Positions 10,482-23,258 of a stretch of 64,000 bases of DNA are shown piece by piece (position 1 is the stretch's first letter; every line of letters starts with the position of its first letter). The notes beneath the pieces were generated by a model. The model was not told where the DNA came from. It did not search any database and worked only from the letters and a program-made list of their open reading frames with translations. The DNA is taken from contig CM069612.1 of NCBI GenBank assembly GCA_035771175.1, positions 27,324,987-27,388,986 on the forward strand. Direction: 5' to 3'. A program made the translations under genes and the position numbers. This stretch comes from Paratinospora sagittata. Its lineage: Eukaryota > Streptophyta > Magnoliopsida > Ranunculales > Menispermaceae.

Positions 10482-13400
10482 TCATCCATTGTCACCATTG
10501 ACGTACAAAATATCGTTCTTCGATATCTGCATCTGTCCATTGTTGCTTCTATTATTGCTTTTTTTGTTTGGTTGGCCTCGCTGAGATTACATTGCGAAAA
10601 TATCAGTTTATGCACATAAACTCGTCACCAAATATAGATAATTTTTCTTATTAGTACTACTCAGGTTTAAAAAAAAAAAAACAGAGTTCTCTTTGAAAAC
10701 CGTTTTGAATCCATTAAAATGTGCAAACAAGCCACTATCAAGCCTTGTTCAGTATATCAGTGGGAAAATGGTATTTGTCTTATGTCGTATTCTGTATCAG
10801 AACTGTGCCGAAATAAGTCACTAATGGATAATTTCTAGTTATGAAAGATTATTACCTTCTTAAGAACAAATGACAAATAAAGGTAAGCCACTTCCCATTC
10901 ATCCTGTGACAATGTGGCTGCATGAAACAGATGGACAAAATGGTCATGCAAACACATCCATAAGCTCCAAGAATTGCAATGCCCGATAAATAGAAGTTGA
11001 GGCATTGCAGAAGAAGAATCTCATGTGGAAGTTAGTGAAACAGAAAAGCCAAGCAAGCTAAAGAAGAGAATAGAAGAGAATTGTGACAGGAACTCACTCT
11101 GATCCTGGTTTCCATCACCAAGTGCACCAAGCCTCCGCATGAGATCAGCAAATTCGGGTCTTTTCAAGTACTCGTCTACAAATTCATGTGAGTTCTTCAC
11201 AAAAATAAGCTCCAAGTCATACTGCAACATAGAAATTTTAAACGTGTGAATAAGAAGTACATATGAATAACATAACAAAAAATCCATACATCAGTTCTGA
11301 TAGGGTTTGGCATCTAGATGGTTGTAGCTTTGGTCTATGCACTGATAGGATGCCACTAGCAACAAGTATTCCACTAATCTCCCATATATAATGCACCACG
11401 CATCAGATATAATCTGGCAACTCATGAAATGGGCGTCATAGAAAACTCTCACTTCTATTTTCTCTCATAAAGCACCCTGAAACCCAACTTCCCAGTTCCC
11501 AATCCCACATGCATCAGTGCCCACTCCAACGAAATGTAAAGGAAAAAAATCCCAGGATAAACATGAGAGCCCACATTAGCAGAAACCAGCAAGGCAAGGC
11601 CAAGCGTGGATTCATGAAAGACCTAGCCTCTGCTTTCCCAATGCCCTAACACTCTGCATTTCCTTTATTTTTACCATCTTAAGACTCCACCCGAAAGCCT
11701 AGTGGGTTACATGTGCTACATCAATAACTAAGCCAAGCAAAACATGTTCCAGAAATGGACATTTGACCTCTTCTGCCAGTGCTTTGAAGACATGAAAGGG
11801 AACAATCCATTCAGGACAGTCAACCGCATCCTGCAACAGAAATTTCAAACTATTACTAATCATACAAGGAGAAGATTCAAACAAACATATGTTGTGGGAA
11901 AATGGTTTTGTGAAGACATCCTAAATAACTCAGATCAACTTCAGGCTTTCAAACAGTTTTGGTTTAGGGTATATACGCCTTAGTTTCATGAGTTTTGGCC
12001 AATTTATAAATTACTCAAAAACATTAAAAGAAAAACCCATAATACAACTACCATAAGCCAAAAGAATAAGTAATTTATCAAGGACATACCTCCAAATGGA
12101 ACTTGTACTTTATACCAAAGGGGCTAGAAGATTTAAATTTCTGAACCACACAAACCACAACCATAGTCCATTAGTGATATACATAAACATTCACGTGCAT
12201 ATCAAAATATGACAAGACTCCACCTTGTCAGCATATTCCTCATCAAACCGAATCCAGTATACACTATTCCCGAATGCCAGTCCGTCCGCTGCATAGAACA
12301 AAACAACATTTTGCTAAATGTTAAATATATCAAAGTGCACGATACTAACAGTCCTAATTTAACCATAATTATATCCTAGAGTATTGAGGACTTAAATCAA
12401 ATGAAGGCCCAAACATATTAACATTAAACCATCATTTATTAAGATATTTCTTGGATATTATAGATCTTTCAAGACCTTTAATACCCTGCTTCCCCAAAAA
12501 GCTCTAATCTCTGTCATTGTACCATCTCAATTACAGAACTAAGTTCAAATGTCTCACCCTTTCTCAATGAAAATACATAAATATAAATGTGAGTAGATGT
12601 TTTCAGGAAGTTGCTCAAGTATGAAGTAGAATCCACCAAATAATTGGGTTAGACAATAAATTAAACCGTGCCAACTGGCATTTGAAAAAAATAAATTATA
12701 GTAGTGAGAGACCCTAACTCCCCCCCCCCCCTTTCTCCTTTCTTTTTTTTTCTTTTTTTCATAAGCAATAGATTAGGCATCACAAGCAATTTTATATCAC
12801 AAGGCATGATTCTACAGATTCATATGCCATTGAAGACCAAACACACAAACTTCATGTACTCATCAGCATTTTCCTCTTCCCAACTAGAGTTCGGCGAGAC
12901 TCTCGCAGCTAAAGCAAACAACAATGAACATATTGCAAGATAATTACCTTCTCTTAGTTTTTTGATGATCACATTTGCATCTGGCATTGTTCCAATGAAG
13001 GTGCCACCTGGACGAAGTAAGGCTGATACATTGGCCAGGGCTCGCCTTGCACGTGCCTCAGTGGACCAGGAATAATGCATTGCAAACTGCAAAACAATGC
13101 CAGCTGATCCATAAAAACTAGGTACGGAAAATGAAGCGCAAGTAATAAAATAATTTGAGATTGTGATTCATTCAAGAATAAACATGAACCGGAGCATGAG
13201 AAAGTCAACCTTTCCGAATGTCCTAGAAGCAAATTGACTACTATGAGTAATTAATGTACATACTATATATATTATGTAAACCTGCTTAGTTGATTGACAT
13301 GACAACAATGGCCTCAAGGCCTTTAACTAGAAACTACAACACACAAACTAAATATACTGATAACAGGGGTTACAGTTTCGATTTGACATAATGACACCAA

Positions 13401-16400
13401 AATAGACACTTTCTATAGGAAAGAACCTGATACAAACTCATCTGATAAGAATTTCTGAATCAACTTTGAAGAACTCGCGATCATCATAGTAGCACCAAAG
13501 AGTTAAAGAGGCATTCAATTTATCTATTTGAACTCCAATAGCAGGAGCACAACAAACTAAAACAAAGAGATTCTAATTCCAACCAATTGGCCTCACACGC
13601 AGATCATGGTGGTTGAGAAATCACCACAGCAATGTGTAAAGAACCATCCTAACAAAAGGAGACTACTTCCAATATATTTCAGCATTATAAAAATTGGCTT
13701 CATGTTGAGGAATTTGAAGTTTAAACTATTCCCTTAGATTGTCACGTACAAGGAACTTGTCATATGAACAGTGAAAGCAGTGATTTCCAGGGATGAAAAC
13801 AGCTGGTGAAGATACCTATCCCAATATAAGTGCTTCAACCCTATCAGATGATAATAATTTTCTTTTTTTACTTTTTTTTGCTTTTCTTTGATCAGTAGAT
13901 GATCATAATTATTCAGCATTGACAATGCAGAATACATATATTTACCAGAGTAGCTTCAAATGCCAATGTCACCATGTAATCTCATGTCATTTTATTGAAG
14001 ATTACTAAGACATTGGCTGCAGCCACGAATAAATCATTCACCTGGCAGCTACATATATCAAATGGTCCATCATCTTCCAAAACTCTATCCAATTGAACCT
14101 GAGGCAAAGAGAAACATAGAGCAGAGATCAATTAAACGGCTACAATGTATTAGGTATAAGTAGTAACACATACACACGCGCACACATATATAGATAAATA
14201 AATGAAAATGCAAGCCATATGCTCAGTATACAACAACAACCACTTTTATACTCAAAATTCTCTCGATCACTATTAGAATCAATATACATATAACATTATA
14301 ACAAACCTTCCCACAAAAAAAAGATTTGTAATTTTACAAGAACATCCCTTTTGATTTTGATGCAATATATGTAGAAAAATAACCTTAGGCTAAAAAAGCT
14401 TACGATAAATACTGATGTTAAGCTTTGATAGTGCAAGAATCCATATTTTTCTCCTTGAATCGAATAAATAAGAAGTTCCAAACCCCGTCTCCATTAACAA
14501 TGGCCAATAACTGTATAACTTAATGATCGCTGACTATAACATTTTAGTGATATTTACCCATAGCATAGAAACTCCATCCTGCACTCTAGCCAATATAACA
14601 TAAAGTTGTAGTTACCTCAAAACAATCTCCACAGATGAGGCGTGCTGGAAAAGTAAACTTTTTCCGACGTTGATGATGGTCAGCGTCACCATTGTAACGT
14701 GTTCGGCAATCTTCTATCTGTGCATTATTGTAGAAGAAAACTAAAATTCAGATATAGTACTACAAGTCCACTAGCAAACACAGATAGCATAACAATTGCA
14801 TATACAATCTTTTAGGGCATAATGAAATATCAAAATGGAATAATATTTGAATACATCTGAGGCATAGCCCTTAAGAAGTATCTGCAATCCAGGACAAAGC
14901 TATTGCGTCCCAGGAGAACTACAATTGACCCTGATTTAGCAAAGAGCGAAGCCTGGGAGGGGATGAATGAAAGAAAAGAAAAGGGAAATAAAAAAGACGC
15001 ACCCCTGGATAAGATCCCAATAGAAAGCTTACACCTTGATCCACTGAGGAAAACAAGTCAAGACTACAGATTCAGGCATTAAAACCAATGCCTCAAAATT
15101 TAATATTAGTAAGCCAGCTCTTGATCAGAAAACAAGAACTGTAATTTTTTTTTTCTTCTTTTCCATAAACACCCCCTTATCAAGTTAATTGAGTAACTAG
15201 GGAATGGAACATGACATGAAGTTATGAACAATATTAAAGATTATAATATTTAGACTCAAGCCATATGCAAGATGATGGCTTGAAATTTTACCCGTTTGGC
15301 CTACCTAACAAATTATAATAAACCTATCATTCCATGATTCCATTTCACCTTACAATAAAAATCCTGATTAATCACATTTATACAGAAAAAAAATATCAAT
15401 GGGCTATGTTTCAAACTTTTACACATATTATTTATGAAAATAAACAATTTGCCCCGTTCATGCTGTTTCTTCCAAAACCTAGTTACCCTATGAACTATGA
15501 AAGGTGCAATAACAGAAAAAGAGCCCCATATGCAGACATGCAACAAGGGCAGTCCCTCTATGACTATTTACTTATGGTTGTTAACACATTATAATGTTAT
15601 CGCTTCCATATCTTTGAGAAAGCTTTTGTGCTTGATTGTTTTATAAAAATGAGTTAAGAAAGTAATAATAGAAATAAATGAGTTAAGCAAGCAATAATAG
15701 AAAACTTGCAACTACTTGTTAATTTGCAGTGTTCTAAATAAAGTGATAGGTCTCAGCTAGCAGGAATGCTGACATCCTGGCGAAGAGATAAATAATGTTA
15801 CAAAACTTCTTCACTACACAATTCCAGTAGCTAATCTTCAATTCAAGATAACCTACTCCAAGAAGTTTCCAATCCTCCAAAAGTCCTCCTCCTCTACTCT
15901 CCTATTCAAGAAAATCCCCAACTACTAAAATTGGCTACCTACATTTTTTGGGTATTCCACTTAATGTGGCTATAACTTTGTTCCACATGAATGAACCATC
16001 TCAGTCACTTCCTCCAAGTTATCATCTATTGGTGCCCAGTTCCAACCAGTGTTCTCATCTCTGATTCCACCTATTCTATTCTTCCTACTAACCTATCTTA
16101 AACATGCTCATCTCAGCCTCTCAGCTTCACTCAATCTATGTATATTTTGTTTCTTGGCAGTTACAGAGACACTTTGGGTAATGCATGGACTGCATAAGGC
16201 CATCGTCCAAATTTCTCCTTTAAAAATTTGATGGTTCATTTCTACACAAAAAACAAAAGATAATAATTATCTGTAACCATAAGCTTGGTTTGCTCATGGC
16301 CAAGAACCAAATTTTTGTTTCGAGATTTGATGATTCATTTTTTACACAAAAACTAATATCCAAGAACTAAAAACTCTTGTAACGTATTTGTTTATCAGTA

Positions 16401-18144
16401 CTCATGCAGTAAATTATGTTTCAGAAATTCATTATAAAGTTATCACAAATAGGAGAAGCTAAATTAATTATTCACACCCATGTCCATGGAAAATACATAC
16501 TTCCCTCTCATTAGCCCACATGGATACCATTTTCAGTGTGTAAAGGTAGAACTTGAAATGATACATTAAGGAAAACTGCAGTTGAATGATAATACAAACT
16601 AAAGAGACAGGAAAAATTAAGAAGTTTACCGAGCCTTCCGCTATATCAATACCAACATAATATCCAATCTTTGCCTTGTCCCATTTAATCAAATCACCAC
16701 CCTGTACAAACACAAAGCATAGGCTTGAAATCATAAGAATCAACATTGCCATACATCGTTCAGCTTTAGAATAATATACAGGGGAATGCTCAAAATAAAT
16801 AGCAAGAGGAAAACAAAATTTTCAAAGCAAATGAAGCAAAAGACAGAATTTTAACCATTGAGAATGAGGACATCACATCATACAATAAAGACACCTCAGG
16901 ATGTAAAAGATACCAAAGAATCACCGTATTACATACCTTCCCACAAGCAAGATCTAGAACAGCATCTCCTCTTCGAGCATAAATCCGAACTAGAACACTT
17001 TTAATCTGTCGAATGGAAACATTGGAAACACGAAAGAACCCCTTCAGATATGTTGTCTTAACATACAAAAAGCTATGAAGGAGTTCTTGCACAAGACAAC
17101 ATACAAGTAGTGAATGGAAATGGGATAGTCAAGGCAGGCCCTGCTCCTTTTTAGACCCAAACCTTGCGTACAAAATCATGCTAGCAAATTGCCCTTACTC
17201 TCAAGAGTAGAATTAAAGCTCCCCTAAAGTACCATTGGACTTCTCCTATGGTTTTTAATTGTCGAATGACGAATCAAATGTAAATTAATACAAACACGCG
17301 TGTAAAATTCACCCTTGAAAACCAGCTTACAATGAAGAGTTCCCAAGAATTCATATTACTTATGATTTTTGCAAGTAGACGTGAGGGATTTAGGCACATA
17401 AAACATGCCCTAAGAGTGGTTAAACATATTTGACTCAGGAAATAGCCTTTTAAGGTTAAACAATTCCAGTCAACTACTAACTGAGCTTCACCTATTCATG
17501 ACACTCAATTTCCCCATATATGCTCATTCCAATTGGTGTCCAATTCATACCTTATTAACATCTTCATACTGGAAACACTCACTTTACATATTTTTCTTAA
17601 AAATCCCAACTAAAATAACAAAGAATTTAAGCATGGTCAATCATAACACAAAATAGACCAGACCCAAAAAAATCCAAAAAATAAAATAAAAATCGGTATA
17701 TCTCTACGCCTCAAATTATGAGATTTATTTGCAAATAAGATAAAAACAAAAAGTACCCAATTGTTCAATTTCTTCAAATGAATTATAGGACTTGCTTCTC
17801 GCTCCTCCAATGTCTGATTCGTCCTCGCACTGTAGTGCTCGGCCACCTTCCGCGCCAAATTCTTAGTACTCTCATCTTCTTCCAGAAATTGCTGAACGCC
17901 TGAAAAACACTAAAAAACAATAAAAACTCTAGTACCCACTTTCCACATCCCCCAAAAACCCAAAAAGAAAAAAGACCCAGTAGCTAAAATCCATTGAAGG
18001 GTCGAAAAAACTTCAAATTTCTATTAAATTCATAAGCTTTTTTTTTTTTTTCTTTCTTCGGAAACCACCTATAGGATCTAATCTGGGCCTCGATTGAGGA
18101 GGGCCGACAGAAGACGATGCAGGATCTTCGTAACCACGCTTCAT
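10482..18144 (-). CDS. mRNA cap guanine-N7 methyltransferase (13 exons)
   Basis: The enzyme transfers a methyl group from S-adenosylmethionine to N7 of the 5' cap guanine of nuclear pre-mRNA. Exons in transcript order are 18144-18069, 17899-17757, 17005-16937, 16701-16630, 14717-14616, 14098-14042, 13086-12948, 12288-12224, 12140-12090, 11830-11768, 11221-11098, 10917-10856 and 10580-10482. All junctions are GT-AG and in phase, giving 1,122 nt and 373 residues. Family signatures are ARKVAEHYSARTNQTLEERE, HLKKLNNW, SAM motif I VLDLACGKGGDLIKW (from about residue 89), GIDIAEGSIEDCRTRYNGD, DICSCQFAMHYSW, RPGGTFIGTMPDANVI, DAVDCPEWIVPF and MRRLGALGDG. The start MKRGYEDP matches the basic start of plant cap methyltransferases. 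The product should be nuclear. The model looks intact, with no stops or frameshifts. Confidence 0.97.
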
Positions 18145-19199
18145 TCTCAACGAGATTTTTTCGCTGGAAAAGGAATTTAGATGTTGAGAGAGATTTAAGA
18201 TTAATCTGCGAGAGCGCCGGAATTTTGAAGGTTGATGAAAGATTTTCTTTGGCTCTAGTCAGATTTGAGAAAGATACGAGAAGAGCAAAGATTCGAAACA
18301 AAGAGAAGCGGAGAGGTATGAAGCGGCGTAGGTGTGCGTTGTTTGGTGCTTTAGAAGGAGCTTCTAAATATGCATGGGTCTCAGGAATAAGTGCACCCAA
18401 TAATCTCAACCATACATCTCAGTGTTAAAGCCGCCTGTGTAGACCAGCGTATCTTTACATCCAAATCAGCTAAACAATACCAAAAAGAGGAACCAGAGAT
18501 TAAAAAAATTCAGAGTTGGGGGATTAAGGTTGTCAAATGTTTGTGGTGTTCATGACATGCAATAGGTTGTAAAGAATGTGCAAGGGACTTGCAAATGTGT
18601 GATATTAGGTTTTTTTTATAAAAAAAAACCTAATATATTATATTTATTTATTAAAGGAACACTTGGCGCAACAATAAAAGTCGTCGTAACATGACGAAAG
18701 AGGCTCCTATAATATTCCATGTACAATAGATTTAAAGTAGTCTGACCCCTTTTTAGAACCGCATAGGCAAGAGTTTTTTGCACAAAGATGCTATTTTTAT
18801 GATATTATTATTTTATATCCTCAATAATACCTTGTTCTTGTTTTTGTATTGGATGGAAGTTCATAACATATTTTTTTTAATCTTTGAAGGGTAAGAAAAA
18901 TCCTCATGGAATATACATATTATTGAAAATAAGTAATGCAAAAACAATAACTCCTTTCATTACATAATTTTGTTTCATTACTAATTAATGTTGCAATTAT
19001 TGAGGAACAAGAAAATAAAAAGTTTACAAAGAAACATGTTCCTTGGTTCTTTGCACATTACTAATGAAGTTTTGTGATACCAAAAAACCAAGAAAATGCT
19101 CTTTGTTTTCTTTTTCTTTTTTTTTGGTTACAAGGAAAATCAATACAACTACGCCTTGCAAAACAAAATACCAGCAACGTCTACAAGAAGCAAATGTTG
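18145..19199. other. Upstream region of the cap methyltransferase gene
   Basis: About 0.3 kb next to the gene is probably promoter and leader. A 35-nt near-perfect palindrome at 18602-18636 (arms ATATTAGGTTTTTTTT and complement) is the only other structure noted. No gene is seen. Confidence 0.4.
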
Positions 19200-20350
19200 G
19201 ATACTTGACAGAAGAGACAGAAGAATTTCTGAAGGACAGGAGCTTCGGGTACCTAAGTTGGCAAGGAGATCAATGCATTGGTTTCCTTCACATAGACATG
19301 GCATAGTAGCTAATAGTTCTCAAACTTGGAAATCAACAACCTACAATTCTTCGCAAGCCTACGCTATAGGGTGGTTGTTTGGGGTTCATTTTGGATGAGG
19401 TGAAGAGCAGGGGTGGAGTCTGATTCGATAATGAGATGTTGGAGCTGGAGATCACAAGCAAGCTTGAGCCCTTATCGAATACCCCAAAGTTCAGCAACCA
19501 AATTGTTTGCATGCCTAATACAACTCGTAAATCCTCTCACCATTCATTGAGATTATTTCTAATAAGACCTTCGAATCGTGCCCAACCAGGATTTCCTTTG
19601 GACACACCATCAGTGTTGAGTTTGAACCAGTTGTCCATAGGTAAAGTCCAAGCTATCCAACAAGGCTGGGGATGGATCACACCATCTTCAGGCTGGTGAA
19701 ACGCTTGGGTTAGCTCGGTGGCGACAATGAGAGCAACAAATCTGAAGGTCCCTAATTTGTGTCTTAGTTTGGTAGATTTGGAGCGACAATTGTCTTTCAA
19801 CTAAGCATTCTGAGGAAGAGAAAAGAAGTTTGGGAAAAGCTAATGGGGGGAGGCAGTTGATCGACATGTCTTTGGCAGGATAGCAATCATGGAGCACATG
19901 GATGGTGTCTTATGTAACTAGACTGCATCTTTTGCAAGTTGGGTTGGAGCTAAGCCCCCTCTGGTGTCTCACTTTTTCTATTAACAGGAGGCGGTCATGG
20001 AAAGCAAGCCATATGAAGATCTTAAATTTATGTGGGTACCTAGTCTTCCATATCCAACTCCAGTCACCTTGGATTCCTTGATTTGGAGAGGTGAGTAACT
20101 TGTAAGCAAAGGCGAAGGAAAAACTTCCAAGGGGAGTAGCTTTCTAGATGAGTTTGTCTTCTAAGTTAATATTTCAAGGAATGGGAGTCCCTTTGTTTTA
20201 GTATCATCATCATCAGGGTGGATGGGCTCATTAATCATGTCACGGAGGGGCGAGGGGAGAAGGGCATACCTAGATGTCATTCTAGAATGAGACTTGATTG
20301 CCAAAGCCAACCCTCCACACTAGGCCTTCTTTAAGGCAAGTGAGACCATG
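19200..20350 (-). mobile_element. LINE (non-LTR) remnant, zinc-finger and RNase H part
   Basis: The minus strand retains decayed pieces of a plant LINE C-terminus. A zinc-finger-like piece reads CKRCSLVT, a stop, then DTIHVLHDC (around 19880-19940). An RNase H-like domain follows with WFKLNTDGVSKGNPG and LIRNNLNEW (19540-19650), NNLVAELWGI, and LIIESDSTPALHLI (around 19400-19500). Stops and frameshifts interrupt it. It is not functional. Confidence 0.75.
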
Positions 20351-20399
20351 CATCAAGCTCTTCCAGTATCCTAGAATTTGAAAATGAATAAGTTGGACT

Positions 20400-20738
20400 T
20401 TTAGATATGTACTCGCATCCGACATCCATACCTGAGTCCAAGTAACATAGGTTCCAGTTCACCAACTGAACTTTCCTACAATCGAGGCATCATTTCACAA
20501 GAAATTTCTGTTAAGATGGTCAATTCTCTTGCATATGGCTAGGGGTGGCAATTCGGGCCATTTAGCCTAGCCCCGTCCCATCCCATCCGGCCTAAGAATA
20601 ATCGAGCCAGACCCTATAAAATTTGGGGCCGAGCAAACATTAAAATGCCTTGGCCCAAATCCAATCCAAAAAAAATATGGACGGACGATTTTGGACCGAG
20701 CTTTTCGACTACTAATATAACCAAATATATTTTAAGGT
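20400..20738. repeat. Left arm of a 339 bp inverted repeat
   Basis: This segment is the reverse complement of 22846-23184 with few mismatches. It contains flanking DNA, the reverse complement of the 8 bp hAT target-site duplication (CATATGGC), and about 200 bp of the hAT element's right end starting TAGGGGTGGCAATTCGGGCC. It therefore copies a junction that already contained the hAT insertion. Confidence 0.85.
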
Positions 20739-20785
20739 TCGACTACTATTTCATTAGCGTTGCATACATACCTACTTTTTAGGGA

Positions 20786-20872
20786 ATTTGAACAGTTTAT
20801 CAGCAGTTACTTTTTTGAACAGTTTATCAGCAGTTACTTTTGAACAGGTTATCAACAGTTACTGTTTGGAGT
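20786..20872. repeat. Tandem copies of an RKD intron-like segment
   Basis: Three imperfect tandem copies of TTTGAACAGTTTATCAGCAG are present. The same unit occurs once at 21351-21390, just after a candidate splice donor in the RKD-like plus-strand half. It occurs three times on the minus strand at 23186-23265, directly after the stop codon of the RWP-RK half. A following TTTGGAGTCCGTTATTATAT also matches the 21374 region. Confidence 0.85.
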
Positions 20873-20912
20873 CCGTTATTATATATTGTTTGGAGTCCGT
20901 TATTATGTCATT

Positions 20913-21066
20913 CCTGTTCATCCGCACGCTTGTCGTTCCTGTTCATCTGCACGCTCCATTATGTCATTCCTGTTCATCCGCACGCTTTGTCGTTCCTGTT
21001 CATCAGCACAATTATGTCATATTCCTGTTCATCCGCACGCTTGTCGTTCCTGTTCATCTGCATGCT
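20913..21066. repeat. Six-copy tandem repeat, about 25-31 bp, in pairs
   Basis: Units beginning CCTGTTCATCCGCACGC (variants CTGCACGC, CAGCACAA) start at 20913, 20938, 20969, 20995, 21024 and 21049. The higher-order spacing is about 55 bp. The array ends about 80 bp upstream of the first ATG of the RKD-like plus-strand half, where a promoter or leader would lie. Confidence 0.85.
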
Positions 21067-21147
21067 CCTCTCTCCTCTTCTCTATAAAAGACACTGAAGA
21101 GTCATACAATTGTCTTCTTTTCTTTTGTATAGATAGATAGAGAACTG

Positions 21148-21837
21148 ATGATGATGATGAACTTCACAGCTAACAGAGACATGGAGAGGAATCAGTCACT
21201 TCAAAACGCCTGCTGCTGTGTGTATGCTAACAGAGACATGGAGAGGAATCAGTCACTTGAAAACGCCTGCTGCTGTGTGTATGAAATGGTGGATATTGGA
21301 GAAGACCCATTTCTCTTCTCAAACCAATTCCACCCACTTGATTTCAGGTAATTTGAACAGTTCATCAGCAGTTAGTTTTTGGAGTCGGTTATATATATTG
21401 TATGATATGATATGATATGATATATATGGGGGAGCTAACAATGAAGGGCTGTTCAAGTTTTGGTAGCAGCCCATATATGCGGGAGCCTCTTCTGGAATAT
21501 GGTTTACACGAGGCAGTAGTACTACCCTTCATGAATTCTTCAATGGATGAAGATGACCCTGAACTTCAAGGTGAGTATCAATGCTCAATCCACTTTATAT
21601 TCTACTTTATTATTAACAGATTGGCAATTTCATCCTCTTTGTGTTGATTAATTTGCTATTGTAATTTGTATAGGGAGTATGAGGAGCAGTAGTGGATGGG
21701 AGAAGGACTTTGGAGGTTTGAATGAACTGAGGATTGGATTAGAAGCGGAGAAACAACAGATTGTGATGCATGAAAATGGAGAGGGGATGATTAGCTGCAG
21801 CAGTAGTAGTATTAGTACTACTGGTAGTAATGAATAG
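21148..21837 (+). pseudogene. Candidate amino-terminal half of an RKD-like gene
   Basis: Three coding blocks can be read. The first, 21148-21347, runs from ATG to GEDPFLFSNQFHPLDF and then a GT donor. The second, about 21426-21570, has MKGCSSF, PLLEYGLHEAVVLPFMN and DEDDPELQ, then a GTGAGT donor. The third, 21674-21837, has GSMRSSSGWEKDFGGLNELRI, then a stop. The acidic, hydrophobic-patch composition is what I expect of an RKD N-terminus, but no RWP-RK domain follows on this strand. The acceptor before block 2 does not keep frame with block 1, because the tandem-repeat segment occupies that intron. A 57 bp in-frame duplication (21169-21225 and 21226-21282) doubles ANRDMERNQSLxNACCCVY. The family assignment is inference from proximity to the RWP-RK half and from shared intron repeats. 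Confidence 0.5.
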
Positions 21838-22030
21838 AAAATTTGAAATGCACTAAGGCTCGTCTTTGGCTTGTCATTCAGATATATACCAAAATTGAAA
21901 ATGTTTAAGGGCCTCTTTGATTTGTAGTGTTTGTTTCTATCCTTAAAAAACACATTGTTCCAAGAGTAAAGGGATGAAACTATTAAATATCTCATACTAT
22001 GCAATGCTTGAAATTTTCGGTAGCCATATG

Positions 22031-22204
22031 TAAGGGTGGCAATTTGACCCGGGGCTCATGGACCTAACCCGATCCGTTATAAATGGTCCGGTCTAAACTC
22101 TTGTCCGACTATTACATGGGCCGGTCCGGCTCGGTCCCAAAATTTATTAGACAGATTTAGGATCACTTGGCTAGACCCAGCCCGGCCTGAAGGTCCGATC
22201 ATAC

Positions 22205-22236
<32 letters not shown>

Positions 22237-23043
22237 TATAATAAATATAAAATATATATGTGCACGTATTAAAATTGTGTTGTAAAATTAAAGTATATAT
22301 AGTATATAAATATAATACATACCACGTACATAATACATTGTGTCAAAATTAATTAAGGGTTTATATTTGTATTATATATATACATTATTAAGAGTATGTT
22401 CAATTAGATATATAATATGAATAATCCATATACCTAGTCTATTTTTTAATAAAATAAATAATCTACATACCTACTTTATTTCTTAATAAGAGTGTATATA
22501 GCATATAATTATAGTATAAAATAGTAAAAATAAAACATAATTAAGATTCAAGTGTATTATATAATTAAAGAATATATTATACACACGCACAAACTTATAT
22601 ATATATATATATATTTTTTTTTTACCAAATCTAAAAGTATGTATTAAAGCTAGATATAAATTTATAATAAATTTAACTAAATTATAATAAGGATTAAGCT
22701 AAAATTATGAATGAAAGAAAGATATTATCCAACTATATACATAAACTAATTTATTTAAAATAAATTAACACATATTTAAGATAAATTAAATAAATATTAT
22801 TTTAAATTTGTATATTTTATTTAATTATTTAATTAGCGTATCTAACCTTAAAATATATTTGGTTATATTAGTAGTCGAAAAGCTCGGTCCAAAATCGTCC
22901 GTCCATATATTTTTTGGATTGGATTTGGGCCAAGGCATTTTAATGTTTGCTCGGCCCCAAATTTTATAGGGCCGGGCTCGATTATTCTTAGGCCGGATGG
23001 GATGGGACGGGGCTAGGCTAAATGGCCCGAATTGCCACCCCTA
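22031..23043. mobile_element. Non-autonomous hAT-like element with 8 bp target duplication
   Basis: The terminal inverted repeats are TAAGGGTGGCAATTTG on the left and TAGGGGTGGCAATTCG as the reverse complement of the right. They are flanked by a perfect 8 bp duplication GCCATATG (22023-22030 and 23044-23051), the size expected of hAT transposition. The 1,013 bp interior is AT-rich and subterminally rich in GGCCCGG/CCGGG motifs. It holds a (CATA)n-(TA)n run near 22203-22240 and encodes no transposase. Confidence 0.88.
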
Positions 23044-23184
23044 GCCATATGCAAGAGAATTGACCATCTTAACAGAAATTTCTTGCGAAATGATGCCTCG
23101 ATTGTAGGAAAGTTCAGTTGGTGAACTGGAACCTATGTTACTTGGACTCAGGTATGGATGTCGGATGCGAGTACATATCTAAAC
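22846..23184. repeat. Right arm of the 339 bp inverted repeat
   Basis: Reverse-complement partner of 20400-20738. It consists of the last 198 bp of the hAT element, its target-site duplication and about 133 bp of flanking DNA. Confidence 0.85.
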
Positions 23185-23258
23185 AGTAACTGCTGATAAA
23201 CTGTTCAAAAAAGTAACTGCTGATAAACTGTTCAAAAAAGTAACTGCTGATAAACTGT

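Noticed and set aside
18117..18428. Plus-strand open frame of 103 codons opposite cap methyltransferase exon 1
   Set aside because: It overlaps the antisense of a confirmed first exon and its promoter and has no family-like features.
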